This document shows, one piece after another, positions 1 through 10,020 of a stretch of 53,921 nucleotides of DNA (position 1 is the stretch's first letter; every line of letters begins with the position of its first letter). The DNA is from Acanthamoeba lenticulata (lineage: Eukaryota; Discosea; Longamoebia; Acanthamoebidae). The notes under the pieces are model-generated. The model was not told where the DNA came from, did no database searches, and was given only the letters and a program-made list of their open reading frames with translations. A program made the translations under genes and the position numbers. Where the stretch lies: NCBI GenBank assembly GCA_002179805.1, contig NAVB01000387.1, forward strand, positions 1 to 53,921, given 5' to 3'.

Positions 1-1
1 G

Positions 2-343
2 CCACCACTGCCCACCATCCCAGCATCCACTACACCTGCCTCTACTACATCAGCCACCACACCACTTCCCCCAACTCCTTTCCCACAACCACCAACAACT
101 GAAGCGACCCCACCAATACGGCCCTCTTCGTTCCACAACTGGCTGGAGAGCATGGAGGTCGAGACGCCAGCAGAGGCGTGGGTGACTGCCGACGAGAACA
201 AGCTGCGCTCTCTACAACAAGCCCTCACCAGTGGTACGCTGTCATCTTTGCAGAGGGAGGTGGTGTGCGCCGAGGTTGCCTCCCTCTCCGCGCGCCTGTG
301 TGACGTCGGCCGTGTGGTGCTGCCGCCCCTGCTTGACCCGTAA
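2..343 (+). CDS. C-terminal part of an unrecognised protein (5' end outside window)
   Basis: An open frame runs from the window edge to a TAA at 341-343, so only the last ~113 residues are visible. The first ~45 residues are Pro/Thr/Ser-rich and look like a disordered or O-glycosylated linker. The remaining ~65 residues form a compact Leu/Ala/Glu-rich segment beginning around a Phe-His-Asn-Trp-Leu motif, with predicted helical character. It ends in a hydrophobic VVLPPLL stretch. The stop is followed immediately by AATAAA (343-348), a plausible polyadenylation signal. I do not recognise a family. The frame may be internal to a multi-exon gene, so this exon's own start is unknown. Confidence 0.6.
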   Translation, partial: PPLPTIPASTTPASTTSATTPLPPTPFPQPPTTEATPPIRPSSFHNWLESMEVETPAEAWVTADENKLRSLQQALTSGTLSSLQREVVCAEVASLSARLCDVGRVVLPPLLDP

Positions 344-640
344 TAAATACTTCAGATTTTTTCGTTATGCCCAAGAAAAAGTTGCATAGTTCAAATCGTT
401 TTGCGGTGCAGGCCGGCCACGGTTCGCGATTTTTTTTATTTTCAAAGGCTACTGCACCCTTAAGCAAGTTGCAGTGCGGCAGTTATGCCAGTGTGCCGGA
501 GGAGCGCACTGCGCCATGCAGCAGGTTTCTCCACGTTGAGGGCATGTGGTTTTTCTTCTGGCTCTCATCTTGCATTCTTCGGATGCCGGTTGCTTCGTTT
601 TTCATTTTTTCCGTTCCAGCTCCGCTCAAGAAAGAAGAAG
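344..640. other. Intergenic spacer with 3' UTR and promoter
   Basis: This AT-richer spacer separates two tandem genes. It contains the AATAAA of the upstream gene at its left edge and T-rich runs near 429-440 and 599-612. Short open frames here are not conserved-looking. An in-frame extension of the downstream gene up to 485 exists but reads as untranslated leader. Confidence 0.5.
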
Positions 641-2651
641 ATGGCCCGGCGCGAGCGGGTGTGGGTGGTGATGGTGTTGGGACTCGCGGCGATGGCTTTT
701 CTCTTTCTTGCAGCGCCTGTGACGCCCAGAAATGCAGACGACGAACTAGCGGCGGCACTCGAGTACACCCTCAAGTCCGGTTCTGCTGCCGAGGAGAATC
801 GACCAACAGATGCAGATGCAGATGCAGCAGATGAGTTTAATAAGGACGTGTCGCAAGGGACCTGGCCCAGTGGCCGCGAGGGACAAGACGTGCTGCCGAC
901 CACCGCTGCAACGAAGGCAGACGCAGAAGATGAACCAACAGACCACAAGAAGGAGGTGCCATCGAAACAGGAAAAGCAGCCTTCGCCGCCTCCAGTGCGA
1001 GGAGAATCGAGCTGGCCTGACGAAGATGAAGACGAAGAGAAGCCAAAGAACACCCAACAAGGCTTGCCGACATCACAACCAGATGACCTCCCAAAGAAGC
1101 CCAGCGCCACGAGTGGGGCGAAGGATGAGCAGAAGGGTGGAGGTTTAAAAGACACGGAAGCGCAACAGGAGGGAGCGACGGACGAGGGGAAGCAGGACAA
1201 CAACGACGACGAAGAGGCCGAGCCGAGCAGGGGAGAAGGGGCAGCTGACGCTACGAAGTCTGCCAAAGAACTTTCCGCCAACGAAGGCGAGGATGACTCT
1301 GCCGAGCTGGATCGTGTAGAGCCCAACGACAAAGAGGAGAACCGCCCTTCTGTCAGCTCGACGCCATCTCCTACGACAACAACACCATCTACTACTTCTA
1401 CACCAAAAATGCCAACATTGTTGGACATGACGAACCCGAAGAGCTACACGCTCATCATCTACATCTACTGGGAGAAGAACCCGACCTACATCGAGAACCT
1501 CAACTACTTCCTCCGCGTGGGCGTGCCCTCGGCCGAGGAGAGCCAACGCTTGGGCGTCACCCACCTCATCATCGTGCAGGGCCGCCAGCTGTCGCCCGCC
1601 GTCAAGGTCCCGTCGCATGTGCTCGTCTGGCGCCGCCCCAACACCTGCTTTGACTATGGCGCCGTGGGCCAGGCCCTGCGCTCGGTCAGGCTCGGCCTGC
1701 CCACCTTCCAGCGCTACGTCGTCCTGTTCGTCTTCCTCCTCCTCTTCCTTCTTGTTCTTCTGCTACTTCTCGTCTGTGTCGGTTGTTGGCTGATGAAGCA
1801 GAGGCGCAGGAACTCGAGCGTGAAGGGCCCCTTCCTGCCGGCCTACTGGCCCCGCGACGTGCATTGGTCGACCATCTTCACGAACCGCCTCTCTGACAGC
1901 GTCAAGCTGGGTTCGTGCCCCTCCCCCCTCCCTCTCCGCGCGTGTGTGTCGTGCGCTCGCGCGTGTTCCCGGCTCACGTCTCATATCTCTCTGTCTGTCG
2001 TGTGATGTTGTCGCACGCGCGCAGTGGGGACGTCAATCGTGTGCCTGCCCGACTCTGACAGGGGCAAGTTGGGTCCGCGCGTGGAGGGCTTCATCTGGGC
2101 GACGGATTACATCGGCATCGAGCTCGGCCTGCGCCGCGGCGTCTTCAACTGCTTCCGCAAAAAAGAGGACGTCGTCATTTACGTACCGCGTCTCCCACCA
2201 CGCAACAGCTGTACTGCATTTGCGCGCGTGTGCCGTTTGTGTGTTGACCCGCACGCACACGCGCGCGTGCTGGCAGGGCGAGTACGGGATGTCGCGGGCG
2301 GTGCTGGAGGCCAACTACACCATCGACTCGCTGCAGCTCAAGTACCAGGGCGTCGACTGGACCGACCGCGGGAACTGGAACTGCAACAACTTTGCCCACC
2401 CGACCCGCGCCAACGCCTACGACGGCATCAGTCCGTGCCCCTCTCTCCCCCCCCCAACCCCGAAGGGGAACCTGGTGGTGGCTGACGCGGGGGAAACAAC
2501 AACAGACATGCACCCGCTGGAGACGGTGTTCCACAAGAGGAGCTGGACCGACATCAACGTCGATGTGCTGCCGGCCTACATGGACCGCTACGCGCAGTGG
2601 AAGTACGACCAACAGACCCGCGAGTCTGGCGTGGCCCGCCCGCCCGTCTGA
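641..2651 (+). CDS. Type II membrane glycosyltransferase-like protein (RgpF-like)
   Basis: Five exons close in frame: 641-1725, 1810-1910, 2025-2182, 2277-2430 and 2506-2651 (547 aa). The ATG at 641 is chosen because it is followed at once by basic residues and a hydrophobic segment (about residues 7-26), a signal anchor. An upstream in-frame start at 485 would bury it. Residues ~30-265 are an acidic, Lys/Glu/Asp/Ser-rich stalk. Residues ~268-547 form the globular domain. Landmarks are LNSSVKGPFLPAYW, a KLVGTSI segment, FIWATDYIGIEL, an EYGMSRAVLEANY segment and a final LETVFHK. This order resembles rhamnan-synthesis F (RgpF)-type and related polysaccharide-modifying transferases. The assignment to a Golgi or secretory glycosyltransferase is inference; donor and acceptor sugars are unknown. 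Confidence 0.62.
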
Positions 2652-2871
2652 GGGTTTGGCCCTTGCGTTGCCGTCGGCTAGAGCCAAGAGAGAGCTCTCC
2701 CGCCGAGAGAAGAGAAGACGATGGGCCAAGAGAGGCCTGGCAGTTACACAACGTCACCTGTAACGTTCCATAGAAGGAACTTTTTTTTGGGTCCATTCCT
2801 TTCTTTGCGTGTCTTAAGGTGTGTAAAAAGGCTCGCCTTGGTACAAAGGTCAGGCGTGTCCTCCGCAAGCA

Positions 2872-3758
2872 TCAGTTGCGTTTCTTGTTCTTGTTCTTGT
2901 TCTTGTTCTCGGCGGCGAGTTCAGGGCCGAAGGGCTGCGGATAGAGCAGCATCTTGACGAGCAGAGCCAGCGGGAGGAGGAACCAGGGCAGGTACACGCT
3001 CAGCATCTTGAGCCTACGCATGGACCCACGATGATGATCACCATCAACACAGGGGCCACCGTCAGAAAAAAGCACTTTTGATGGTTCATCATTAGAGGGA
3101 CGACGGTTCGGGTCTGAGCTCAGACAGCTTCGCGCGCACCGGTGAGTGGGGTCCATCGGGGTGAAGGCCGTCTCGAAGAGGATGGGCGTCATCACGGTGA
3201 CCAGATGCGTGCCGTACATGATCGCCGGGATGCGGATCCAGTTACGGCCTACACACCCAAAAAAAGAGGGAGAGGAGGTTGAGCGGGTGGTCATCGCTGT
3301 GGGGAGGAAGAGTGTACACTTGGCGAAAGCGTAGACGGCGACAAAGAAGAAGGGCACTTGGATGAGCATCTCGGCCCACACGAGGGACTGGAACCACAGC
3401 GGAGGCTTGGCCATCAAGAAGTCTTGTGCCAGAAAACGGTAATGGTTAGCCGTTTTGGGTCCAAAAAAAAAAAAAAAAAAACAATAAAAGAACGAAAGCG
3501 AAGAAGATTAATCTAAAGATGTTGATTACCTCCGAAATCGCGGATGTACCAGTCAACGATGTCGATGGAGGCCTGCGGGAAGATGCTGCGGTCCGGGACG
3601 AGGGCATGGGCGTCTAGACGAGAAGTTTTAGTTAAGATAACCGACTTTCAGAGCGCCACTGACACTTCGGCTGAACGCGCACCAATGAGGAGAGTGATGG
3701 GGATGTGGATGGCGAAGTAAATCAAGAAGATGTTGTCAAGCAGCGACCTTCCCGCCAT
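2872..3758 (-). CDS. TMEM97: TMEM97/sigma-2 receptor homologue (EXPERA domain)
   Basis: Five exons on the minus strand: 3758-3683, 3613-3530, 3422-3318, 3248-3140 and 3013-2872 (171 aa, close to the 176 of human TMEM97). The four-helix EXPERA layout is clear. The first helix ends in HIPITLLID, matching the HIPITLFMD region with the ligand-site Asp. PPLWFQSLVWAEMLIQVPFF carries the helix-2 Glu, followed by WIRIPAIMYG and a last helix, SVYLPWFLLP. The family resides in the ER and late endosome/lysosome and binds sterols, influencing cholesterol and NPC1 handling. The tail is an Asn-Lys repeat (from a TTCTTG microsatellite at about 2880-2909) ending in KKRN, a di-lysine-type ER retrieval signal. 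It lies 72 bases downstream of the racemase gene on the same strand. Confidence 0.88.
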
Positions 3759-3830
3759 CTTGTGTATTAGGGACGAAGAAGAACTTGACGCGGCAAAGAA
3801 CGAAAGAAAATCGGGCTTTTTCTGGTCTCT

Positions 3831-5558
3831 TCACAGCGCCGCCCGGGCGTGGCCGGGGCCGGCAGCGCCAGCCTCGAGCAGACCAGCGATCTCGTATGAT
3901 GTGAAGCCAAACTCGCGCAACACTTCATGCGTGTGCTGGCCGGCCACGGGCGAAGGCGCCTCGATGCGCGCCGCGCCGCTCCCGGCCGGCGTGCGCGACA
4001 GCCGCGGCGCAGGCCGGGGCTCCAAGCGCCCGCCCTCAGCCACGTTCGTGGCGAGGAAGTCCCTGCACGCAGCAAAGATGAGCCTCTTGTGTGCTACCAG
4101 AGGCCGTGGCGGCGCATCGCCAAGCAACAGCGTGCCTGTCCCGGTTGTGCGGGTGCTGCATGAGCTCGGGTAGGTCGAGGACGGGCGTGACGCAGGCGTC
4201 CAGGCCGTCAAACACGCGGGCCCACTCGTCCCGCGTGCGCTCGAGGAACCGCGCGGTGAATTGTTGCCGTAGGACGGGCCATTGCGACGCGTCCATCTGC
4301 GGCGGCAGCGCGTCGTCGTCCGCCATCTCGAGGCCCTGCCCAGGACAGCGTCCATCAGCATCATCAGCATCATCAGGGGGTCGTGCACGCAAGCACAGGC
4401 CCGGGCAGCATGACGTGGCGCGGCACCTTAAGGAGGTTGATATAAAACTGCGGCTCAATGGCCCCCACAGCCATGTACTTGCCTGGCGTTGAAGCGGCGT
4501 GAGCATCGAAGAGGACGGGACAAAGATGGGCGACGCCGAGGCAGAGGCGGAGGAAGGTGGAGTCGAGGTCAACGAGCTGCTACGCAACGTGGACAAGAGG
4601 CGGCTTGGGCGGGTACCGTCCTTGGTGCGATAGGTGTCGTAGAAGGGCGCGCCAGAGTCCAGCAGGTTGGAGCCGCGCTCGCCGGCCCAGAGGCCCGTGT
4701 GCCGGTGGTTGTGGACGAACGTGGCCAGATACGACGCGCCGTCGACCATGGCCGCGTCGACCACCTGCCCCCACACCCGAGCGCACGGGTGAGTGCTGGC
4801 CAAGAAGGGCACGGGCTCTCGAGTGGTTGCACCTGGCCGCGACCCGACGTGGAGCGCTCGACCAGGGCGAGCAGGATGCCGAGCGCGCACAACATGCCCC
4901 CGCCCGCAAAGTCGGCCAGGAGGTTGCCCGGGAAGAGCGGGTTCTCGCCTCGCCGGCCGATGAGCGAGAGAAGGCCCGCGACGGCAAGGTAGTTGATGTC
5001 GTGTCCCGCGCGCTGGGCATAGTGGCCCGACTGCACGTGGACGACGCGATTATTGTTGGTGGTGGCTCCAGAGGATGAAGGTGGCTGAGGAAGAAGGAGG
5101 GAGGAGGAAGGGCTGGGACCTGGCCAAAGCCTGTGAGGCGGGCAAAGATGAGGCGCGGGTTGCGGCGCAGGAGCTCGTCGGGACCAAGGCCCAGGCGCTC
5201 CATGACGCCCGGTCGGAAGGGTTCAATGAGCACGTCAGCCTGCTCGGCCAGCCGCATGAGGGTGGCAACACCTGGAGCGGTGCCAAAAAACAATCAAAAA
5301 AATGTTCATCTAATACTGCACACTTGGTAGACCACCAAGCGCCAGGGGAGAGGCAGCGGCACCTTCAGGCGCTTTGAGGTTGAGCGCGAGGGAGCGCTTG
5401 CCGCGCGCCATCACGTCGGCGCTGGCCGAGAGGCCTCCTTCAGGCCAGCGGTCAATACGCACCACATCAGCGCCAAAGTCGGCGAGTATGAGGCCGCAGT
5501 AGGGCACGGGAGCCAACCCGGCCAGCTCCAGCACCTTCACACCTTTCAGCGCCATCAT
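3831..5558 (-). CDS. AMACR: Alpha-methylacyl-CoA racemase (CoA-transferase family III)
   Basis: Seven exons: 5558-5363, 5271-5120, 5030-4833, 4764-4617, 4482-4397, 4335-4136 and 4062-3831. They total 403 aa, against 382 for the human enzyme. AMACR epimerises 2-methyl-branched acyl-CoAs such as pristanoyl-CoA and bile-acid intermediates for peroxisomal or mitochondrial beta-oxidation. Visible hallmarks are [16 protein letters not shown] near residue 25, [16 protein letters not shown], the catalytic His in AGHDINYLA, the catalytic Asp in [10 protein letters not shown], an APFYDTY segment, HPHNRDR and a C-terminal [10 protein letters not shown]. The C-terminus (AAL) is not a strict PTS1, so peroxisomal targeting is unproven. 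The intron at 4135-4063 appears to use a GC donor. The start is ATG at 5558 (a second ATG follows at 5555). Confidence 0.88.
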
Positions 5559-5612
5559 GGGACACAAAATGAAAGGAAACCTGCAGGAAAACGTTTCCCT
5601 TACACAACGAAG
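5559..5612. promoter_or_regulatory. 54-base divergent promoter, AMACR/RCE1
   Basis: Only 54 bases separate the ATG of the racemase (leftward) from the ATG of RCE1 (rightward). Both 5' leaders and core promoters must lie here or overlap the opposite coding region. No clear TATA box is visible. Confidence 0.5.
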
Positions 5613-7072
5613 ATGGACCCAGCAACGCCGACGCTGATGTTCGACGTCTCGGGGCTGGGGGCCGTCTTGAGCTGCGTAGGGTTGGCACTCTGGTTTGTGG
5701 GCAGTCTCTACCTATGGCCCGATTCTCATCGGATCGACCGCAATAGTCCTGTGGTGATAAAGCGCCGCTTTATGAGCGTGGGCCTCGTGTGCGTGACTGC
5801 CGTCCTGTATCTCTACTTGTGGGCTCATGAGGTACTTGGCAGCGCTCCTATCCATTATTTTTAATTTATTCATTTATTTGATCTGCATCTGCTCTACACG
5901 GTTTGCATCTGGTGACGCGTTTGCGCCCATAAATGCTAATCTTCTTTGCAACAGCAAAACCCAGAGAAGGTGCTGGAATGGATGGGTGTGCGGACGACAG
6001 GCCTCATTCAGGTACGCCACACGGTGTCGATGAACAGAACCGCGTGTACTGAATGACCCCATCATCGCCCTCAGGCGTCCATTCTTCCTCTGTTGCTTAC
6101 GATGGTGCTCTTTGCTGGTCCTCTGGCGATGAGCTACTACGACGAGTGGAGCATCTACCTTCAGCAGGGTACCCTCGTTACCAACCTCCTTACGCAGCTC
6201 AAGGACGAGGCCTCCTCTCTTATCTTCTGGCGCAACTACATCGTGGTATGTAGTAAGGGGATGACGTCATCTCGGCTCCTCGGTCTGGAGGCATCGGTGT
6301 GTGTCTATTCCTAATCTCTTGATGGTGACTGCGCGTACAGGGGCCCTTCACGGAGGAGTGGGTCTTCCGTGCGTGCATGTGCCCACTGCTCCTCAGCGGC
6401 GGCTTCAGCTGGACGCAGACCATCTTTCTGTCACCCTTCTTCTTCGGCATCGGTACGTGCTTCCTTATGACGGACTTATGATGGCTACTCCCGGTCTGAT
6501 CTCTCGGCATCGATCGGTACCAGCGCACATGCACCACATCATCCAGCATCTACACAAGACGGGCACTGAGCTCAAGGACGCCTGGGCCGAAGTCCGTACG
6601 TCATGCCAGCACTCTGACCCTCCTCTTCTTCAACTTTTTCATTCATCGCCATCATCGCCACGCTCATGGTGGTGCACACTGTACAGTGTTTCAGCTGTTT
6701 TACACCACCGTGTTCGGGTGCTACTCGGCGTTCCTCTTCCTCCGAACGGGTGCGTGGCTCAAGCCTTGTCGCTTCAAGGCCGCAAAAGACTGTTTCTTAC
6801 GCCTTTAAAAACGTTTCATGTCTTGCAGGCCACGTCATCTCTCCGTTCCTGGCGCACGCCTTCTGTAACTTTATGGGCTTCCCCGACGTGGGCGAGATCC
6901 CGCATCACCCGCACAAGGACAGTACGTGGTTGCAATCCTCATGCTTTCTTTGTACGCTCTCATGAAAATCCCATCCACAGAGTTGGTCATCGCCTTCGTG
7001 GGCGGGCTGGTGCTGTTCTTCGTGCTTCTCTTCCCGCTCACTACGCCCGGCCTCTACGCGTCTCCCTTTTGA
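5613..7072 (+). CDS. RCE1: CAAX prenyl protease 2 (RCE1)
   Basis: Eight exons: 5613-5831, 5955-6011, 6075-6245, 6341-6452, 6524-6595, 6687-6749, 6829-6921 and 6981-7072 (292 aa). RCE1 is the ER membrane glutamyl endoprotease that removes the -aaX tripeptide from farnesylated or geranylgeranylated Ras/Rho proteins. The catalytic signatures are intact. They are the EE pair in [16 protein letters not shown] (about E154/E155), the His of FFFGIAHMHH (about H188), and [10 protein letters not shown] (about H241 and N245). At least six hydrophobic segments agree with the multi-pass topology. It shares a 54-base divergent promoter with the racemase gene. Confidence 0.93.
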
Positions 7073-7281
7073 GCCACCAAAAGAACGGAAGCTGAACTTT
7101 TTTGTCGACTTGCTTCTCGCCCCAAAGAGAAAGCTGGAGGGAAAACCCGAGGCGATTACCACGCACTTTTCACAAACACAAAACTATATCAATCGTCTGC
7201 CGCCTTGCGCATCGTACCATCAACAACAAATCAAGACCACTTCATCACAAAAGAGTAGGTTTACGCCATCACCCATTGCAA

Positions 7282-9713
7282 ATGCTGGACGTCGAGGTCA
7301 TCCCCAGCAAATCGGTGGGCGAGTTTAAGATTGGTACGCCTTATCGAGGTTTTCATCTTGTTTGTGTGCACTCTAACGGGGCGACCCCACAGGGATGCCC
7401 ATGTCGGCTGCCATCAGCTACATTCAAAAGAGCTACAAGACCATCTCCACCGTCGATCTCAAGTATTGCGAAGAGGTAGTGCCCCCTCTCCTTTCTCTTC
7501 TGGCCGATGGCCGCGCGTGGGCATTCCTGAGAGCTCTTGCCCGTACCTGGCACGCACAGGACCTGCTGAACACGTACCTCCTGATCGATCTGAAGGACGA
7601 GGGCCTGCTGCTGCGCTTCGAGCCCCGCACGCAGCGGCTACACTCGGTCGAGGTGCACGACCTCACGCGGGTCGTGCTGCGCTACTGCGGCGCGGCCTTT
7701 AGCGGGCCGGACACCCAACCCACGTTCGACCTCATCTACCGGCGCTTCGGGCCCTCCTTCCCCGGCGAGTACAACCCCGAGACTCGCATCTACTGCCTCG
7801 ACTATCCCGTGCGTCTTCCCCTTCTTTGTCTTCTTCGAATACTCCACGTCAAGTCCCACAATATTCATCTGTGGCTGATGTATATAAGCGTGTGTAATGC
7901 GTGCAGGGCGTGACCTTCCTCTTCCCCATCCCGGAGCATGCGCACTTTGACGGCTCGGGTACGCCAGCATAAATATTTATTTATTTTATTTCTTTATCAT
8001 TTTTATTTTTATATCGCTCGTGCGTGCAGCGTCGGACTTGCCGATCGAGTTCGCCGATGGGACGAGCCCGGAGGTGGCACGCATGCTGGTCTACCACGGT
8101 GAGAAGACTGACACGTCGATCCCCCCGCTTGACCCCAAGGTGCGCCCTATTTAATGAATTTGTTTGTTGTTGTTTTGTTTTTGTTTTTGTTTTTGTTTTT
8201 TTAGATTACTTATGGGTGGAGGGCAGGATGACTACTTTGAGGAGCTGCGCGTGCACGCGTCCCACGGCATCCGGTTCATGCGGCGCGGCTGCCGCCTCGA
8301 CTTCCAGTCCACGGCGCAGGACGTGCTCACCGAGCTCGGCCGCCCCGATCGCACTTTCTACAAGCACGAGGTCTTGCCCACATTCCATTTTCATTTTCAT
8401 TTTATTTTTCAAATTTAAATATTAATGCACAAGAAAAACGAAATGGAATACAGGACAAAATGAAGATCCACTCCGGGGATCAGGCCATCATCGGGGCCGG
8501 GTGCGAGGACTACTTCTACAACTACTTTAAGCTCGGGCTCGACGTCCTCTTTGACATGCGCACCCACGTCGTCAAGAAGTTCATCTTCCACACAAACTTC
8601 CCGTGCCACCACGACTTCAACGTGTACCTCGCGCTCCCTCTTCCCCCTCCTCTCGCTACGTGCCTGTCCTTCGTGGCATGCTGACGTGGCATGCTGACGT
8701 GGCGGCGGCAGATACAACAAGTGCAACTTCAAGCTCTTCTTTGGCAGTCCCGACGAGGTCGACTCTGCGTCCGAGTCCGAAGGCGCTGAGAGCAGCGGTG
8801 CCGACGAGTACGCTTGCCTTCCCCCCAAAACTCTCTTCCAGCCCACGGGACAAGAGTGCTCATACAACTCTGTTGCGTCTCGCGCCAGGACGCCGGATGA
8901 AGAGGAAGTCGAACCCGCTGCGCCCAAGCGGCGGTCCGCCCGTGATCACAATGGCGAGGAAGAGGAAGAGGAGGAAGAGGAGGACCAGGAGGACGAGGAG
9001 CCGCTCCAGCGTGCCAATGGCGGGCCAAAGGGCGGCAACAACACCAACAACGGCGGCAAGAAGAACAACAACAAGAAGAACAAGAAGAAGAACAGAAGCC
9101 GCCGGGGGAGGGGCGGCCCGGCTCGCGTGGACGACAACGACGACAACGATGATGCCGAAGAACTGGCCCGCAGCCCCGACGGCAAGAAGAATGGCGCCAA
9201 GCCGGGCGCCGCCGACGTCAGGCCCGCCGCCACCAGGGACAAAGGCAAAGGCAAGGACAAGGGCAAGGAGCGAGATGACGGTGTCCCGGCGGTGGAGGCC
9301 AAGGGCGTCGCTAAGCCGCTCCACTACATCCACCCGGACATGAAGGTACATCTTCGTCATGATGACCATCATCATCATCATCTCAAGACCGAAGATGACG
9401 CCCTTCTCACCAACGGCTCGTGCGTGTGATCAACCATCTGGCAGTGGGAGGAGATGCAGCAGGTGCTGCCGGGCGCGCCAAGCAAGCCCGTCGTCAACAC
9501 CACGTCGAGCCCCTTTGGCTCGACCCTCTTCTACGGCCACAAGGACCTCATCTTTGAGGTACGTCGCCCCGAGGCGCCTGTCTGTGTTATGTACATTTTT
9601 GGATGGGGGGGGGAAGAAACTGACGAGAGAGTCGTCTGCTCGGGCAGGTGATGCGGAACGGCCATGTGGCGAGCATCTGCATGTTCTCTTCTTCTTCCTC
9701 CTCCTCAGCGTGA
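7282..9713 (+). CDS. PHAF1: PHAF1/UPF0183 phagophore assembly factor homologue
   Basis: Ten exons: 7282-7333, 7393-7475, 7560-7808, 7907-7958, 8030-8139, 8227-8370, 8454-8623, 8712-9345, 9445-9558 and 9648-9713 (557 aa). Conserved blocks match human PHAF1 (C16orf70) throughout. Examples are LLRFEPRTQRLHSVEVHDL, TFYKHEDKMKIHS, DYFYNYFKLGLDVLFD, KKFIFHTNFPCHHDFNVY and NPFGS/YGHKDLIFEVM-like sequence at the end. PHAF1 with BCAS3 binds phosphoinositides at the phagophore. An insert of nearly 200 residues (about 300-495) splits the last conserved unit. It is acidic first, then Asn/Lys/Arg-rich, and explains the length over the ~420 aa usual in animals. The protein ends in poly-Ser just after the last conserved block. 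Confidence 0.9.
8161..8204 (+). repeat. (GTTTTT)n tract in PHAF1 intron 5
   Basis: Imperfect T5-6G repeats lie inside the intron before exon 6. They provide a long T-rich tract ending in TTTTTTTAG. The in-frame acceptor is the later CAG at 8224-8226, because only that joins the GAT GAC TAC exon in phase 0. Confidence 0.7.
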
Positions 9714-10020
9714 GCCCAGGCGACACCAAGCCAGGCGGTGGAGATGAAGAAGAAGAAGAAGAAGAAGATTTCTGTACATACGCACACACACGCCTCTCTC
9801 TCTATTGTGAAACGAGGAGATCGAATACACCAAATACTCCCCCAAAATAAAGAGTAATAATAAAGAGAAGAAGAAGATGAACCTGATGTGGGGCCTGTGG
9901 AGCGACAAAACCGGTACTGTGCTGTTGGTGGTTGTGGAGTTGGAGCTCTGGATGGCCTCGCTGTTGCTGAGCGTAGGGTGAGCCCGCGAGATGGCCGCCA
10001 CGCGACCTGCACAGTGTCTC
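9714..10020. other. Intergenic spacer with GAA repeat
   Basis: The spacer holds a (GAA)n tract at about 9743-9768 and an AATAAA at about 9846, a likely polyadenylation signal for PHAF1. It then grades into the left edge of the kinase-cyclase remnant. Short open frames here have no recognisable similarity. Any 5' part of the dead gene left of about 10020 is too degraded for me to read. Confidence 0.45.

Noticed and set aside
485..640. Upstream in-frame start for the glycosyltransferase
   Set aside because: It would place 52 Cys/Phe/Ser-rich residues ahead of a clean signal anchor at 641. The shorter start fits the topology.
565..1428. 287-codon open frame antisense to the glycosyltransferase stalk
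   Set aside because: It is Ser-rich mirror coding of an acidic GC-biased stalk, with no domain and no splice logic. The sense strand has the recognisable protein.
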